Part shown: positions 33,896 to 43,239 of the stretch, in pieces | Layout: each line of letters opens with the position of its first letter | Numbering within the stretch: the first letter of the stretch is position 1 | Origin: Delphinapterus leucas | Taxonomy: Eukaryota; Chordata; Mammalia; Artiodactyla; Monodontidae | DNA length: 64,000 bases | NCBI RefSeq assembly: GCF_002288925.2 | Contig: NW_022098058.1 | Coordinates: 568,021 to 632,020, forward strand | Direction of reading: 5' to 3' | Made by a program: the position numbers and the translations under genes | Notes under the pieces: model-generated | What the model saw: the letters and a program-made list of their open reading frames with translations, nothing else | Databases searched by the model: none | Told to the model about the DNA's origin: nothing

Positions 33896-34076
33896 TTTTT
33901 TTTTTTTTTTTTTTGCGGTACACGGGCCTCTCACTGCTGTGGCCTCTCCTGTTGCAGAGCACAGGCTCCGGATGCGCAGGCTCAGCGGCCATGGCTCATG
34001 GGCCCAGCCACTCCACGAACCTGTGTCCCCTGCATCGGCAGGCGGACTCTCAACCACTGCGCCACCAGGGAAGCCC
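33896..34076 (-). mobile_element. Short tRNA-derived SINE (CHR-2 type) with internal deletion
   Basis: Reversed CHR-2-type SINE with a T19 tail at the left edge. A 9-bp TSD 'taatcattc' lies at 33887-33895 and 34077-34085. About 33 bp of the usual 'gcggcatgtgggatc' to 'ccggggca' stretch is missing near 34015. It forms an inverted pair with the SINE at 34307-34514. Confidence 0.93.
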
Positions 34077-34306
34077 TAATCATTCATTTTAAATGTCATT
34101 TTCAATAGTGTTATGAATTAACATTGCCATTATTAATACTCGCTGCCCCCCCCTCACACCTCAGTCCCACCCCTTTGTGAACATTATCAACCTCACATCC
34201 TGGTGCTCAGGACATAAAGACGCACCTTAGGTACACAGGGGTCAAGTAAAATTGACCCTCAGCTTCTAATACCTTAGTTTTTTTTATCTACAAAATAGAG
34301 ATAATA
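34077..34306. other. Spacer between two inverted SINEs
   Basis: 230 bp with no recognised feature. Confidence 0.4.
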
Positions 34307-34514
34307 GGGGCTTCCCTGGTGGCGCAGTGGTTGAGAGTCCGCCTGCCGATGCAGGGGACACGGGTTCGTGCTCCGGTCCGGAAAGATCCCACATGCCGCG
34401 GAGCAGCTGGGCCCGTGAGCCACGGCCGCTGAGCCTGCGCGTCTGGAGCCTGTGCTCCGCAACGGGAGAAGCCACAGCAGTGAGAGGCCCGCGTACCGCA
34501 AACAAACAAACAAA
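34307..34514 (+). mobile_element. Short tRNA-derived SINE (CHR-2 type)
   Basis: It begins 'ggggcttccctggtggcgca' and ends 'gtaccgcaaacaaacaaaca'. A 15-bp TSD 'aaaatagagataata' lies at 34292-34306 and 34515-34529 with no mismatch, which suggests a fairly recent insertion. The A box (TGGCGCAGTGG) and B box (GGTTCGTGC) are present. Confidence 0.95.
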
Positions 34515-34529
34515 AAAATAGAGATAATA

Positions 34530-35679
34530 AATGGTTGGAAGGCTTAGTCATAAAATATGGGGGTGCCCAGAACATCACTTCAAACGTGTTCGCTCTCAGC
34601 ATCCTGACGATCCTTTTTAATCACTGTGACTCATCCACCAGGTACCACTTTCCACGTCCCTATGTTTCACGCACGGGCAAGCCCTCCCCTCTGGGCAGTG
34701 GCTCTGTGACTCCCTGTCCCACCTCGTTTTGCTTTTCCATTATTAAAATGAGCTGGGCTCGGTCACCCAGTGGAACCCTAGCGTCCCCCACGATCTCTCG
34801 CAAGCCTGGCAGTGTCTGGGCCAACCACGGGCACAAGCAGATCAGCGGGAGGAGTGCCGAGATCGCGGGGTGACAGGGAGGTGGGGATGGCCAGCAGGGA
34901 CCAGCTCCAGGTGTCCCAGAGCGAGCGGGACTGGGAGCCACTGGGAAGGGTGTGCAGCCAAATGAAAGGAAGACTGGCGCACTACCTTGCAAATAACCGT
35001 TCTCTGGAAAAGGCTCAGGCTGATCTGACTCAATTTTGCCAGAAACATCTTTCTGGCCTGGGGGGAGTTTTCAAAGCCCTCAGCTTTGAAAGTTTTCAAA
35101 GTCTCAGCTTTCTTTTGCTGACTGGCTCCTAAGAGGACTTCACCCAATCTTCTCAACGTCACCGGTGCAATTTTCCTGGACTCCAGCTCTGATTTTTGTT
35201 TTTCAGGCTTGAGTAGGAACGAACGCTTCCTCCCAGGCTTGCACCCATCAGCCCCTTGAGCCCCTCCCCGAAGTAGCTGGCTGCCACCCTGAAGGACCCA
35301 TCGTGATAAATCCATCAAGAGCCCCCTGCCAAGCGGGAGCAGCTTTTCACAAGAAGGAAATTAAGGCACTACATTCTGCTTCAAACTGAGCAAACTCTCA
35401 TTAACAAAAAGCAGACCCTATGTTTTAATTTTCATTCGTTCATTTGTGCTTGTTAATTGTTAAACGAAACGAGATGCAAAGGGTCACGGGATGCATATCC
35501 CCCCCACCTTCTTTCACAACACCTAGTTATCCCACTTGGTATTAAAATCATAGCCTCTGCACTCAAGGTTACAAGGCCACAAAAACCCACCAGCCTAAGC
35601 TAACATGAGACATCGACATCTCCTGGCTTCAGTTGCTGGAGTTGCAAGTTTATTTATGAGGGATAATTAAATATTTTAA
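34530..35679. other. Unique sequence, moderately CpG-containing
   Basis: Overlapping frames on both strands (up to 158 codons) have no recognisable domain. CpGs are slightly clustered at about 34780-34870, far from a CpG island. No repeat is recognised. Confidence 0.4.
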
Positions 35680-35925
35680 CAAACACATCATGCGTTCTAT
35701 GTGCAAGGCACTGCTCAAAACGCTTACAAGCACTAATTCCTGTAACCCCTGTAATAACCCTACGAGGTCACTATTACTAGGATTAGTCACCTTTACAGAT
35801 GATGAAAGCAAAGCACAGAGAGGTCGAGTTACTGAGCCAAGGTCACACAGCTGGTCAGTGGCAGAACAGGGTTAAAACGCAGGCAGCCCGGCTGGCTACA
35901 ACACTTGTGCGCGCCGCCCGTACAC
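35680..35925 (-). mobile_element. MIR SINE, well preserved
   Basis: 'tctatgtgcaaggcactgct', 'ataaccctacgaggtcacta', 'cctttacagatgatgaaagc', 'aaggtcacacagctggtcag' and 'ggttaaaacgcaggcagccc' form an almost complete reversed MIR. Confidence 0.9.
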
Positions 35926-36029
35926 TGTGCTGCAGACATTGTAACTAGGACTTTCCACCCCGCCCGGGAAAATGGGAATGGCCACCAGCTCAAATGGTGA
36001 AATCTACCATCTCAAGATACCGAGGTCTG

Positions 36030-36044
36030 AGCGACCCCTAGTGG
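36030..36044 (-). promoter_or_regulatory. CTCF-like motif (one mismatch)
   Basis: The minus strand reads CCACTAGGGGTCGCT, 14 of 15 positions of the CTCF core (T for G at position 11). It faces the plus-oriented motifs at 28215 and 29347. Confidence 0.4.
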
Positions 36045-36084
36045 CCACTCTGAGGTAGCACAACCTCAAGGTTGGGCTTAGCCT

Positions 36085-36245
36085 TGAACCTGGGGTTGAC
36101 CCCTCTTCTTGATCTTGGCTGAGTGACTTCACCCCTCTAAGCCTCAGATGCTGCTGCTGCTGTGAGGATTAAAAGCGTAAAACTCGCACAGCATTTAGAG
36201 CAGGGCCTGGTGCAACTGAAGAGTTCAATACATGCTGGCCCCTAT
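36085..36245 (+). mobile_element. MIR SINE
   Basis: 'ttcttgatcttggctgagtg', 'acttcacccctctaagcctc' and 'tgctgtgaggattaaaagcg' fit MIR. The end is 'gagttcaatacatgctgg'. Confidence 0.7.
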
Positions 36246-37534
36246 CTTACTATCACCTTGCGGATGAGAACCCGGAGACACGCAGAGGACTCTGCCAAAG
36301 CAGAGCCACACTTGTGCATCAGGGGCCACATCGGATCCACGTGTCCAGTAGATTCTCCTAGGGCAGCTGTGGCTTCATTCTACCACATGCCCTTCCTGCC
36401 CCACCAGCTGGGATACCCGCTTGTTCTATTGACACATCAGGGCTCTTCCCTGAAGGCACGCCGGAAACCCAGCAGAGAGGAAAGGGATTTGGAATTCCAG
36501 CCTCGGCCCCCAAGCCCTACTCTGGCAGCTCCTTATGAAAACAGTCTCCCCTCACACGCCAGCGTGCTGATGGGTGCTGCTTTATTTCAAGGTAGAGCTG
36601 CAGCCAGCGCCGTGACGGCTGGAGAAAGCAAATGGGAACCAACAAGGGAAAGTCGGCCCCAAAGGCAAACAGACAGCCAGCGATCGATAGAACTAATCTG
36701 TCGGGAAGCCGGACACCAAACTCAAGTGGGTCTGCTGCCAGTCTGAAGCATTCATCTTGAAGGCTGAGATGCAGTGGGCGTGCCGAGAGAACAGGTTTGC
36801 ATTTCAAAGATGTCTCGAGGAGAAGCGGTACCTGGCCTGCCAACAAGGTCTCTGAAGGTTTGTAACCCCTCAGCATCCAGCAAAACAATCGCTTTATAAA
36901 GGCGGCTCAACTCTGTCGGAGGCTCAGCTGGGTGACGTGGGGCATTTTCTCACGCTTCCCCCCAGAAACCCAGCGAGATTCTCCACCCACGTGTTAGAGG
37001 TCAGCGGATCACCCCAGCAGGAAATCAGACGGTAACCAGGAGCTGATCAGCCACCCTTCCCTCCCAGGTACATTTCTACAAGGCCAACTTACCCATTAGG
37101 CATAAGGGGCAATACTTCTAGGGGACCTTGAACATGTTTTAATTTTCTTTTAAGAAAAAATGAATCTTTAGGGTGAAGAAAATATTTCACTACAGGATGT
37201 CATTAATATGTTTGTCTTTATGCCAACATATTTTTTTTTGCTTAATGGAGGAAGGGACTAGTGGCAGTGAAAGTGCCTGATCCCATGACCTGGGTTAATC
37301 CAAAGGCCAAATGGACATTAAAAAATGATGCTTCAAAGGACAAAGCTTTCACTGTGAAATGTTAAAGTGTCCCAGGAAGCAGCAAGCTGATGGAGAAATG
37401 GCCCTCGGCTACTCAGGGTCAGGGTCCCTGCTCCCAATTCCTTGGTTTTCTTGAGCTCACCAACGCCCCCTCACGTGAAGGCTGCTGCCACGTGGTGCCT
37501 GGGACTCAGGCTTCGGGACAGTGGGTGTCCAGCT
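36246..37534. other. Mostly unique sequence
   Basis: A small reversed MIR piece may lie at 36246-36340 ('gcggatgagaacccggagac'). A 194-codon plus frame (36162-36746) covers MIR and unique DNA and shows no domain. Nothing else is recognised. Confidence 0.4.
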
Positions 37535-37755
37535 TCAGTGAGCATCAGAGTTACCTGGGGAGCTTGCTTACAAAGCTCCCACCTCCAAGAGACACTACTT
37601 AGATTGAACCGTAAGTCAGTTCACAAGTGGTCGTTTCATAAGGTTCAATCTAATAATTCGGCAGATCTGAGGTGGGACCAGGTAAAATGTTTTTCTATCA
37701 AGTGCCCCAAGTGATCCTGATGCAGGAGATCCCTGAACCTTTCTCTCTGGAGTCC
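37535..37755 (+). mobile_element. MER5-type DNA transposon relic with an internal insertion
   Basis: 'gagcatcagagttacctggg', 'gatctgaggtgggaccaggt' and 'gtgccccaagtgatcctgat' are MER5 landmarks. Between 37599 and 37653 lies extra sequence bounded by a 12-bp inverted repeat (see next entry). Confidence 0.75.
37599..37653. repeat. 55-bp insertion bounded by a 12-bp perfect inverted repeat
   Basis: TTAGATTGAACC (37599-37610) and GGTTCAATCTAA (37642-37653) are perfect reverse complements around a 31-bp loop. This sequence is absent from MER5 as I know it. Confidence 0.7.
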
Positions 37756-38069
37756 GACAGACACGCCTGAGTCTGGTTTCCACTGTCATCTCTTACCAGC
37801 TCTTGCCCGAGTTACCAGGTGCAGCAAAGATTTTAATGGTCAAATGTCCATGTGCTCCTCTACAAGGTCAGCGGTCTCCCCCACCTGCCTCTCCCTTGGC
37901 CTTCACCTTCAGGGCCCCATCTTCCAGACAGCAAGGCCACAAGCTGGGAGAGGACCACCCGACCGACTTCCCATCTTTGCTGTCTTAAACAATGGGGATT
38001 TCCAGGCTTACTTGTGGCGGCTGCCTAGCCTGGCCCTTCTTAACTAACACAATTAGTCTTTTCCCTGCA
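37756..38069. other. Unassigned sequence
   Basis: No repeat or gene is recognised. Confidence 0.35.
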
Positions 38070-38575
38070 CGCTGGGTACAAATCTGTATTTGGAGAAAGG
38101 GCCTATAAGAGACGTCAGGAGAGGACTTCCCTGGTGGCGCAGTGGTTAAGAATCCGCCTGCCAATGCAGGGGACACGGGTTTGATCCCTGGTCCGGGAAG
38201 ATGCCACATGCCGTGGAGCAACTAAGCCCGTGCGCCACGACTACTGAGCCTGTGCTCCGCAGCAAGAGAAGCCAGTGCAATGAGAAGCCCACTCGCCACA
38301 ACTAGAGAAAGCCCACTCGCAGCAACAAAGACCCCACGCAGTCAAAAATAAAATAAATTTATTTTGAAAAAAAAAAAAAGAGACGCCAGGAGAAAGCTCA
38401 CATTCTCTCTGTCCCTGCTGCACGAGGACACACAGCAGCCCTCACCAGGCACCGAATTCAGCTGATGCCTTGATCCAGATTTCCAGCCTCCAGAACTGTG
38501 GGAGATAAATGCCTGTTGTTTCAGTCACCCAGTCCAGGGCACTGTGATATGACAGCCTGAGCAGACCAAGGCTGG
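38070..38575 (+). mobile_element. MST/MLT-type LTR (ERVL-MaLR) split by a SINE
   Basis: 'tatttggagaaagggcctat' before the SINE and 'cctccagaactgtgggagat', 'aaatgcctgttgtttcagtc', 'acccagtccagggcactgtg' after it form the 3' half of a MaLR LTR. No retroviral coding sequence is present. Confidence 0.75.
38123..38377 (+). mobile_element. Intermediate-length tRNA-derived SINE (CHR-1 type)
   Basis: It begins 'ggacttccctggtggcgcag', contains 'ggtttgatccctggtccggg', one 'cacgactactgag' unit, 'cgcagcaacaaagaccccac', and an A-rich tail. A 16-bp TSD with one mismatch lies at 38107-38122 and 38378-38393. It lacks about 100 bp of the long form. Confidence 0.93.
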
Positions 38576-38579
38576 GGGA

Positions 38580-38925
38580 CGGTCCTGGTGGGCTCAGTGC
38601 AACCACAAGTGAGAGAGGACGTGGGAGGGTGACAGGCAGAGATGGAAGTAGAGGTCAGAGAGATGTGATTGCTGCCTTCGAGGGTGCAAAGGAGCCCTTC
38701 AGCCAAAGAATGGGGGCCGCTCCAGGGCTCTACAAGGCAAGGCTAGGAATTCTCTCCCAGAGCCCCCAGGAAGCGTCGCAGCCCAGCCGACACCCTGATT
38801 TTAGCCCAGTCAGCCCCATTTTAGACTTCTGACTTCTAGGACTATAAGATAATAAGTCTGGGTTGCTTTAAGCCATAAAGTTTATGGTAATTTGCTATAA
38901 CAGCCACAGGAAACTAGAGCAGGAA
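38580..38925 (+). mobile_element. MLT1-type LTR, 3' part
   Basis: 'gatggaagtagaggtcagag', 'agatgtgattgctgccttcg', 'cagcccagccgacaccctga', 'ctaggactataagataataa' and 'ttaagccataaagtttatgg' are MLT1 3' landmarks. It follows another MaLR LTR head to tail. Confidence 0.85.
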
Positions 38926-39660
38926 CCAATGTGAAAGAGATCCCAGTGGCCAAAACTGGGAGCACTGGGACCAAAAAGTATCCCTAGCATAATACTGGGT
39001 TACAACTCAAAGTGTAAGATAAATATCTGAGTCAATGCATCCATACTGATATAAACGACTGAATGAATGGATAAATGGGAAGAAGAGATAAGTCTCCATT
39101 TATGGAATAATTTCAAATAACAGAAGTAGATATTTCAGATAACTGCATCACTTTGCTGTACACCTGAAACTAACACAACATTGTCAATCAACAATCCTCC
39201 AATATAAAATAAACATTTTTAAAAAAGAAGAAGTAGATATTTCACCCTGCAGGGAGAGCTTAACCATCCGCCTTGGGTAAGCACAGACTCCACCTAGTGA
39301 CGTGCACCCAGACTAGGGGTATGGGAAGGGGGGGGGGGGGCAGGCGTGGAACAGAGACCTAGGAAACCTGAACTCCACATGCTCAAGGGTGACTCAGGAG
39401 GGGGGTCACTCTGGCTGCCGCCATGGGACCCCGAACTCATCATGAGAAAGATCAGACCCAAATAGAGGGAAATCCGACAAAAGATGTGACCAGTACTCTT
39501 CAAAACCGTCAGTCATGAAAAATAAGGAAAGACGAGAACCACAGCTCAGAAGAGACGCACTGCTGAGTGCTGCGTGGGGTCCTGGATGGGATCCTAGAAC
39601 AGAAGGGGGCACTGGTGTGGAAACTGATGACATGGGAATAAAGTCTGGACCGTAATTAAT
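38926..39660 (+). mobile_element. Old L1M 3' UTR relic
   Basis: 'cctaggaaacctgaactcca', 'caaatagagggaaatccgac', 'ccagtactcttcaaaaccgt', 'tgggatcctagaacagaagg' and 'ggaataaagtctggaccgta' follow an L1M 3' UTR. It stops at the minisatellite. It hosts a G13 run (39328-39340) and a small younger L1. Confidence 0.75.
39138..39228 (+). mobile_element. 91-bp L1 3'-end insertion
   Basis: Only the last part of the L1 3' UTR is present ('ttgctgtacacctgaaacta' to 'ccaatataaaat' and an A-rich tail). A perfect 16-bp TSD (agaagtagatatttca) lies at 39122-39137 and 39229-39244, so the borders are certain. Confidence 0.92.
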
Positions 39661-39924
39661 AGGGGAGGGGTGGGGAGGGGAGGGAAGAGATGCAGAGGGG
39701 ATGGGAGGGCAGAGATGGGGAGGGGAGGGAAGAGATGCAGAGGGGAGGGGAGGGGAGGGAAGAGATGCAGAGGGGAGGGGAGAGGAGGGGAGGGAAGAGA
39801 TGCAGAGGAGAGGGGAGGGGAGGGGAGGGGAGGGAAGAGATGCAGAGGAGGGGGGGGGAGGGGAGGGGAGAGGAGGGAAGAGATGCAGAGGGGAGGGGAG
39901 GGGAGGGAAGAGATGCAGAGGGGA
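39661..39924 (+). repeat. GGGGA-based minisatellite
   Basis: The core 'gggaagagatgcagag' occurs seven times, starting at 39682, 39727, 39757, 39792, 39832, 39875 and 39905, separated by GGGGA runs. The plus strand is almost pure purine. Frames of 76-194 codons on both strands here are compositional artefacts. Confidence 0.95.
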
Positions 39925-40548
39925 AACGTGATTATTTCTTACCAACCTGAGTTTGTGGTTACAATGCCCCACCGGCCACATAAACAACAAGGATGGGGTG
40001 AATATTATCCTTTACTTCATAGTGCTAGTTAGAAACACTGACACACAGACAGCCCCGTAGGCACAGATATGTAAGCGTACAGTTACCTTTAGTCTACACC
40101 CGAGGGGCAGTTCACTAACACTGGAAATTCCCTAATCAGGAATCCACATGGAAGTGGTGGGGGGTAGTGTCTAGTGGACTCTCATCGGGGGGGGGGGGGG
40201 GGGTCCAAACTCCAGAAGCTGTCACCTCAAGCATTTCAAACCTGTCTAAATCTGCTCTAGAGGGTCATTAATTAGCAGATGAGGCATTAGAAATAATTTT
40301 TCCCTGATTAGATGAGTGAAGTTCAGGGTATGTGTGAGGCTGGAAATACGACGATACAGACACTCCATGCTGGTCAGCACAGGACAAGCATCCGCCAAGC
40401 CGAACGGCGTCTCATGTCTGGAATCCCAGGGGTCCTGTCTCCTCTCCCACCTTTGTCTTCTGGCTTTCTTGCCTGTCGCCTGATCTGATTAGAAAGCTTA
40501 GCTGCTGTCTCACTAATCCTTTCAGACAAAGGGCTTGTTGAAGCTTCT
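39925..40548. other. Unassigned sequence with a G17 run
   Basis: A run of 17 G lies at 40187-40203. No repeat family or gene is recognised otherwise. Confidence 0.4.
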
Positions 40549-40558
40549 AAAAGCACCA

Positions 40559-41725
40559 TGGGTCTGTTTCTGTTTTGTAAATAAGTTCATTTGTATCATC
40601 TTTTTAGATTCTACATAGAAGTGAGATCATGTGACATTTGTTCTTCTCTGACTTATTTCACTTAGAACGATCATCCCTAGGTCCATCCATGTTGCTGCGG
40701 GTGACAGTTTCATTCCTTTTTATAGCTGAGTGATATTCCACTGTACATATGTACCACTTCTTCTTTATCCGTTCGTCTGTCGATGGGCATCTAGGTTGCT
40801 TCCATGACCTGGCTATTGTACACAGTGCTGCAATGAACACTGGGGTGCATGTGTCTTTTCGAATTATGGTTTTCTCCAGATATATGCCAGGAGAGGGATT
40901 GCTGGGTCATATGGCAGCTCTACGTTCAGTTTTGAGGAATCTCCAAACTACTCTCCATAGTGGCTGCACCAATTTACATTCCCACCAGCGGTGCAGGGGG
41001 TTCCCTTTTCTCCACACCGCCTCCAACATTTATTGTTTGCAGACTTTCTGACGATGGCAATTCTGACTGGTGTGAGGCGGAACCTCACTGTAGTTTTGAT
41101 TTGCATTTCTAATAATTATTGATGCTGAGCATCTTTTCATGTGCTTTTTGGCCATGAACTTATTTACAAAACAGAAACAGACTCACAGACTTCGAAAACA
41201 ACTTATGGTTACCAAACGGGAAGGGGGGTGGGCGGTAAATCAGGAGGTTGGGATTAACATACACACACTACTATATATAAAATAGATAATTGGGCTTCCC
41301 TGGTGGTGCAGTGGTTGAGAGTCCGCCCGCCGATGCAGGGGACACAGGTTCGTGCGCCGGTCCGGGAAGATCCCACGTGCCGCAGAGCGGCTGGGCCCGT
41401 GAGCCATGGCCGCTGAGCCATGGCCGTTGAGCCTGCGCATCCGGAGCCTGTGCTCCGCAACGGGAGAGGCCACAGCAGTGAGAGGCCCGCGTACCGCAAA
41501 AAAAAAAAAAAAAAAAAAAAAGATAATTAACAAGGACCTACTGTACAGCACAGGGAACTCAATACTCTGTAATGACCTATATGGATAAAGAATCTGACAA
41601 AGCATGGATATATGTATATGTATAACTGAACCACTTTGCTATACACCTGAAACTAACACAACATTGTACATCAACTATACCCCAATATAAAATAAAAATT
41701 GAATTTAAAAAATACAAAATAAGAC
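40559..41725. mobile_element. 5'-inverted L1 insertion with an internal SINE
   Basis: 40559-41154 is minus-strand L1 (end of ORF2: 'ctaggtccatccatgttgct', 'gtcgatgggcatctaggttg', 'gattgctgggtcatatggca'). 41155-41725 is plus-strand L1 3' UTR to the A-rich tail ('actgtacagcacagggaact', 'gctatacacctgaaactaac'). This is the twin-priming arrangement. Flanking 'aaaagcacca' at 40549-40558 and 41726-41735 is the likely TSD. A perfect 28-bp inverted repeat (40562-40589 and 41155-41182) shows that both arms contain the same L1 segment. Confidence 0.9.
41292..41520 (+). mobile_element. Short tRNA-derived SINE (CHR-2 type) inside the inverted L1
   Basis: 'gggcttccctggtggtgcag' to 'gtaccgc' and an A run of more than 20. 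TSD 'agataatt' lies at 41284-41291 and 41521-41528. A 14-bp tandem duplication (41401-41428, two copies of 'gagccatggccg(c/t)t') makes it longer than its relatives. Confidence 0.95.
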
Positions 41726-41735
41726 AAAAGCACCA

Positions 41736-42644
41736 CAGGCTGCCAGTTCCTGAGCCCACAAGGACAGTGTGGGGCTGTTCCCGTGGCCACCTGCTCAGTA
41801 ACAGGTGCATGTGTGGCACAGCTCAGCGGGGAGAGGATACACCACCCAGAGGCGAGGTGGCGAGGGGACACCTAGAGCCCACACCTGCCTCCAATAAGTG
41901 GACGCTTATTGCCAAAAAGAGCTGGCCAAATCAGCATGTGCCCAAGTGGGGATGGGAGGGAGGAAGGAAGGAAGGAAGGGGGAGAGAGGCGAGAAAGGGA
42001 GTAAAGGTGGAGATGGAGGAAGGAAAGAGGAGGAGGGAGGGGCCGCTGAGCAGGACCCCGGCTCGGGACGGGAGCGGGTTAAGAAGGACGCTGACGCAGC
42101 TATGGCTGGCCCAGATGCTTGGCCAGCAAGTGAAAATGTGACCTGCTTGCTGAGCAGCTTTTGCTGCCCCTGTGGTCCCTGCCGCTGCCACGAGCTGTCT
42201 GTTTCCCAGACAGAGCTGGCTGCAGGAGGAAAAATTCTGGCCTGTGACTAAACAAACACAGGCAGGAGAGCTGAGTGGGACCAATATGAACCGAGGTCCG
42301 GGGCAGAGAGGGAGACGGAGGCCCTGGCAATGGCACAGGGGGGTCCTGAGTCCCAGGGAGCGGAATAAAGTTAAGTGTTAGACCAACCAGGGCCCCTTCC
42401 TGCCGCAGCAATTGGGCACCAGGGACCCTAATAGCAGAGAGGAGGCCAGCCACGTCCTTCCGGTTTCTCCAGGAAACAGCAGCTGGAGTCTCTCCTCCTC
42501 CAGGAAGCCATCCCTGAATGCCTCGTCCTTAATAATATTTTCCTCCACCATTTGCCTTCTATGCTGCTTACATATAACACTTTTAGGCACTGAGAAGAGC
42601 ACAGGGATTTGGAGACGATACGATAGTAAAATACGAATAATAAC
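41736..42644. other. GC-rich unassigned sequence with a purine tract
   Basis: A GGAA/GGGA-rich stretch lies at about 41955-42045. Frames of 117-124 codons on both strands around it have no domains. Confidence 0.4.
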
Positions 42645-42895
42645 AGTGATAATTACTGGTGACCCAGCGTGTGTGAAGCACTTACTCTGTGCCACGCTCC
42701 TCGACAAGCCCTGTACACATTGTCTCAGCCAATCTTCACAACACATGACACAGGGACTCTGAAAATCCCCATCTTAGTGGTGGGAAAATAAGGAAACTAA
42801 GGCACCAAGGGGCCAAGCAACTTTCCCAAGGTCACAACCAGTGGGTAAGGAAGCCAGGATTCAAACCCTGAATCTGACCCTAGCAGTAGACACAG
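42645..42895 (-). mobile_element. MIR SINE
   Basis: 'agcacttactctgtgccacg', 'aatcttcacaacacatgaca', 'aaataaggaaactaaggcac' and 'ttcccaaggtcacaaccagt' form an almost full reversed MIR. Confidence 0.88.
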
Positions 42896-42934
42896 TAAAA
42901 AAAAATGAAAGGCAAGGACACGGGCTACGTGTCA

Positions 42935-43060
42935 GTTAAATACAGGAACACACGTGGGCACAGGCGTACATAATGCCTCATTTAAGCGTGATAAGAATTC
43001 TGCCAAGCAGATACCCTTGTCCCAATTTTACAGATAATAAAACTAAAGGACAAAGAACGT
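42935..43060 (-). mobile_element. MIR SINE fragment
   Basis: 'cataatgcctcatttaagcg' and 'cccaattttacagataataa' fit a reversed MIR. Confidence 0.6.
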
Positions 43061-43079
43061 ATTCACTGTTGTGACCGTA

Positions 43080-43165
43080 GAATCACTATCATTAGTCAAG
43101 TGTCTGCCATATGGCAGGTGTTGTACTAAATGCTCATGTATGTTAATTCAGTATATTTCACTGAT
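43080..43165 (-). mobile_element. MIR/L2 fragment
   Basis: 'tgtctgccatatggcaggtg' with 'gttgtactaaatgctcatgt' fits the reversed 5' side of a MIR. Confidence 0.5.
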
Positions 43166-43239
43166 TCTAACGTGCCATCAACGACAAGATGAATCATTAA
43201 TTTAAAGGGAAAAATACTGCCAATTATAACAGTAAGGCT

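Noticed and set aside
34307..34514. tRNA gene from A and B box sequences
   Set aside because: The boxes belong to the tRNA-derived head of a SINE; no cloverleaf with an acceptor stem is evident and the body continues as SINE.
34780..34870. CpG island or promoter
   Set aside because: CpGs are only mildly enriched over less than 150 bp, with no TATA or Inr arrangement and no downstream exon.
36162..36746. 194-codon plus-strand frame
   Set aside because: It starts within a MIR and shows no recognisable protein features.
39286..39300. CTCF-like site near 'cacctagtga'
   Set aside because: Two core mismatches, including the GGC block; too weak to list as a feature.
39406..40032. Frames of 76-194 codons on both strands at the minisatellite
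   Set aside because: They are translations of GGGGA repeats (Gly/Arg/Glu or Pro/Ser/Leu runs), not proteins.
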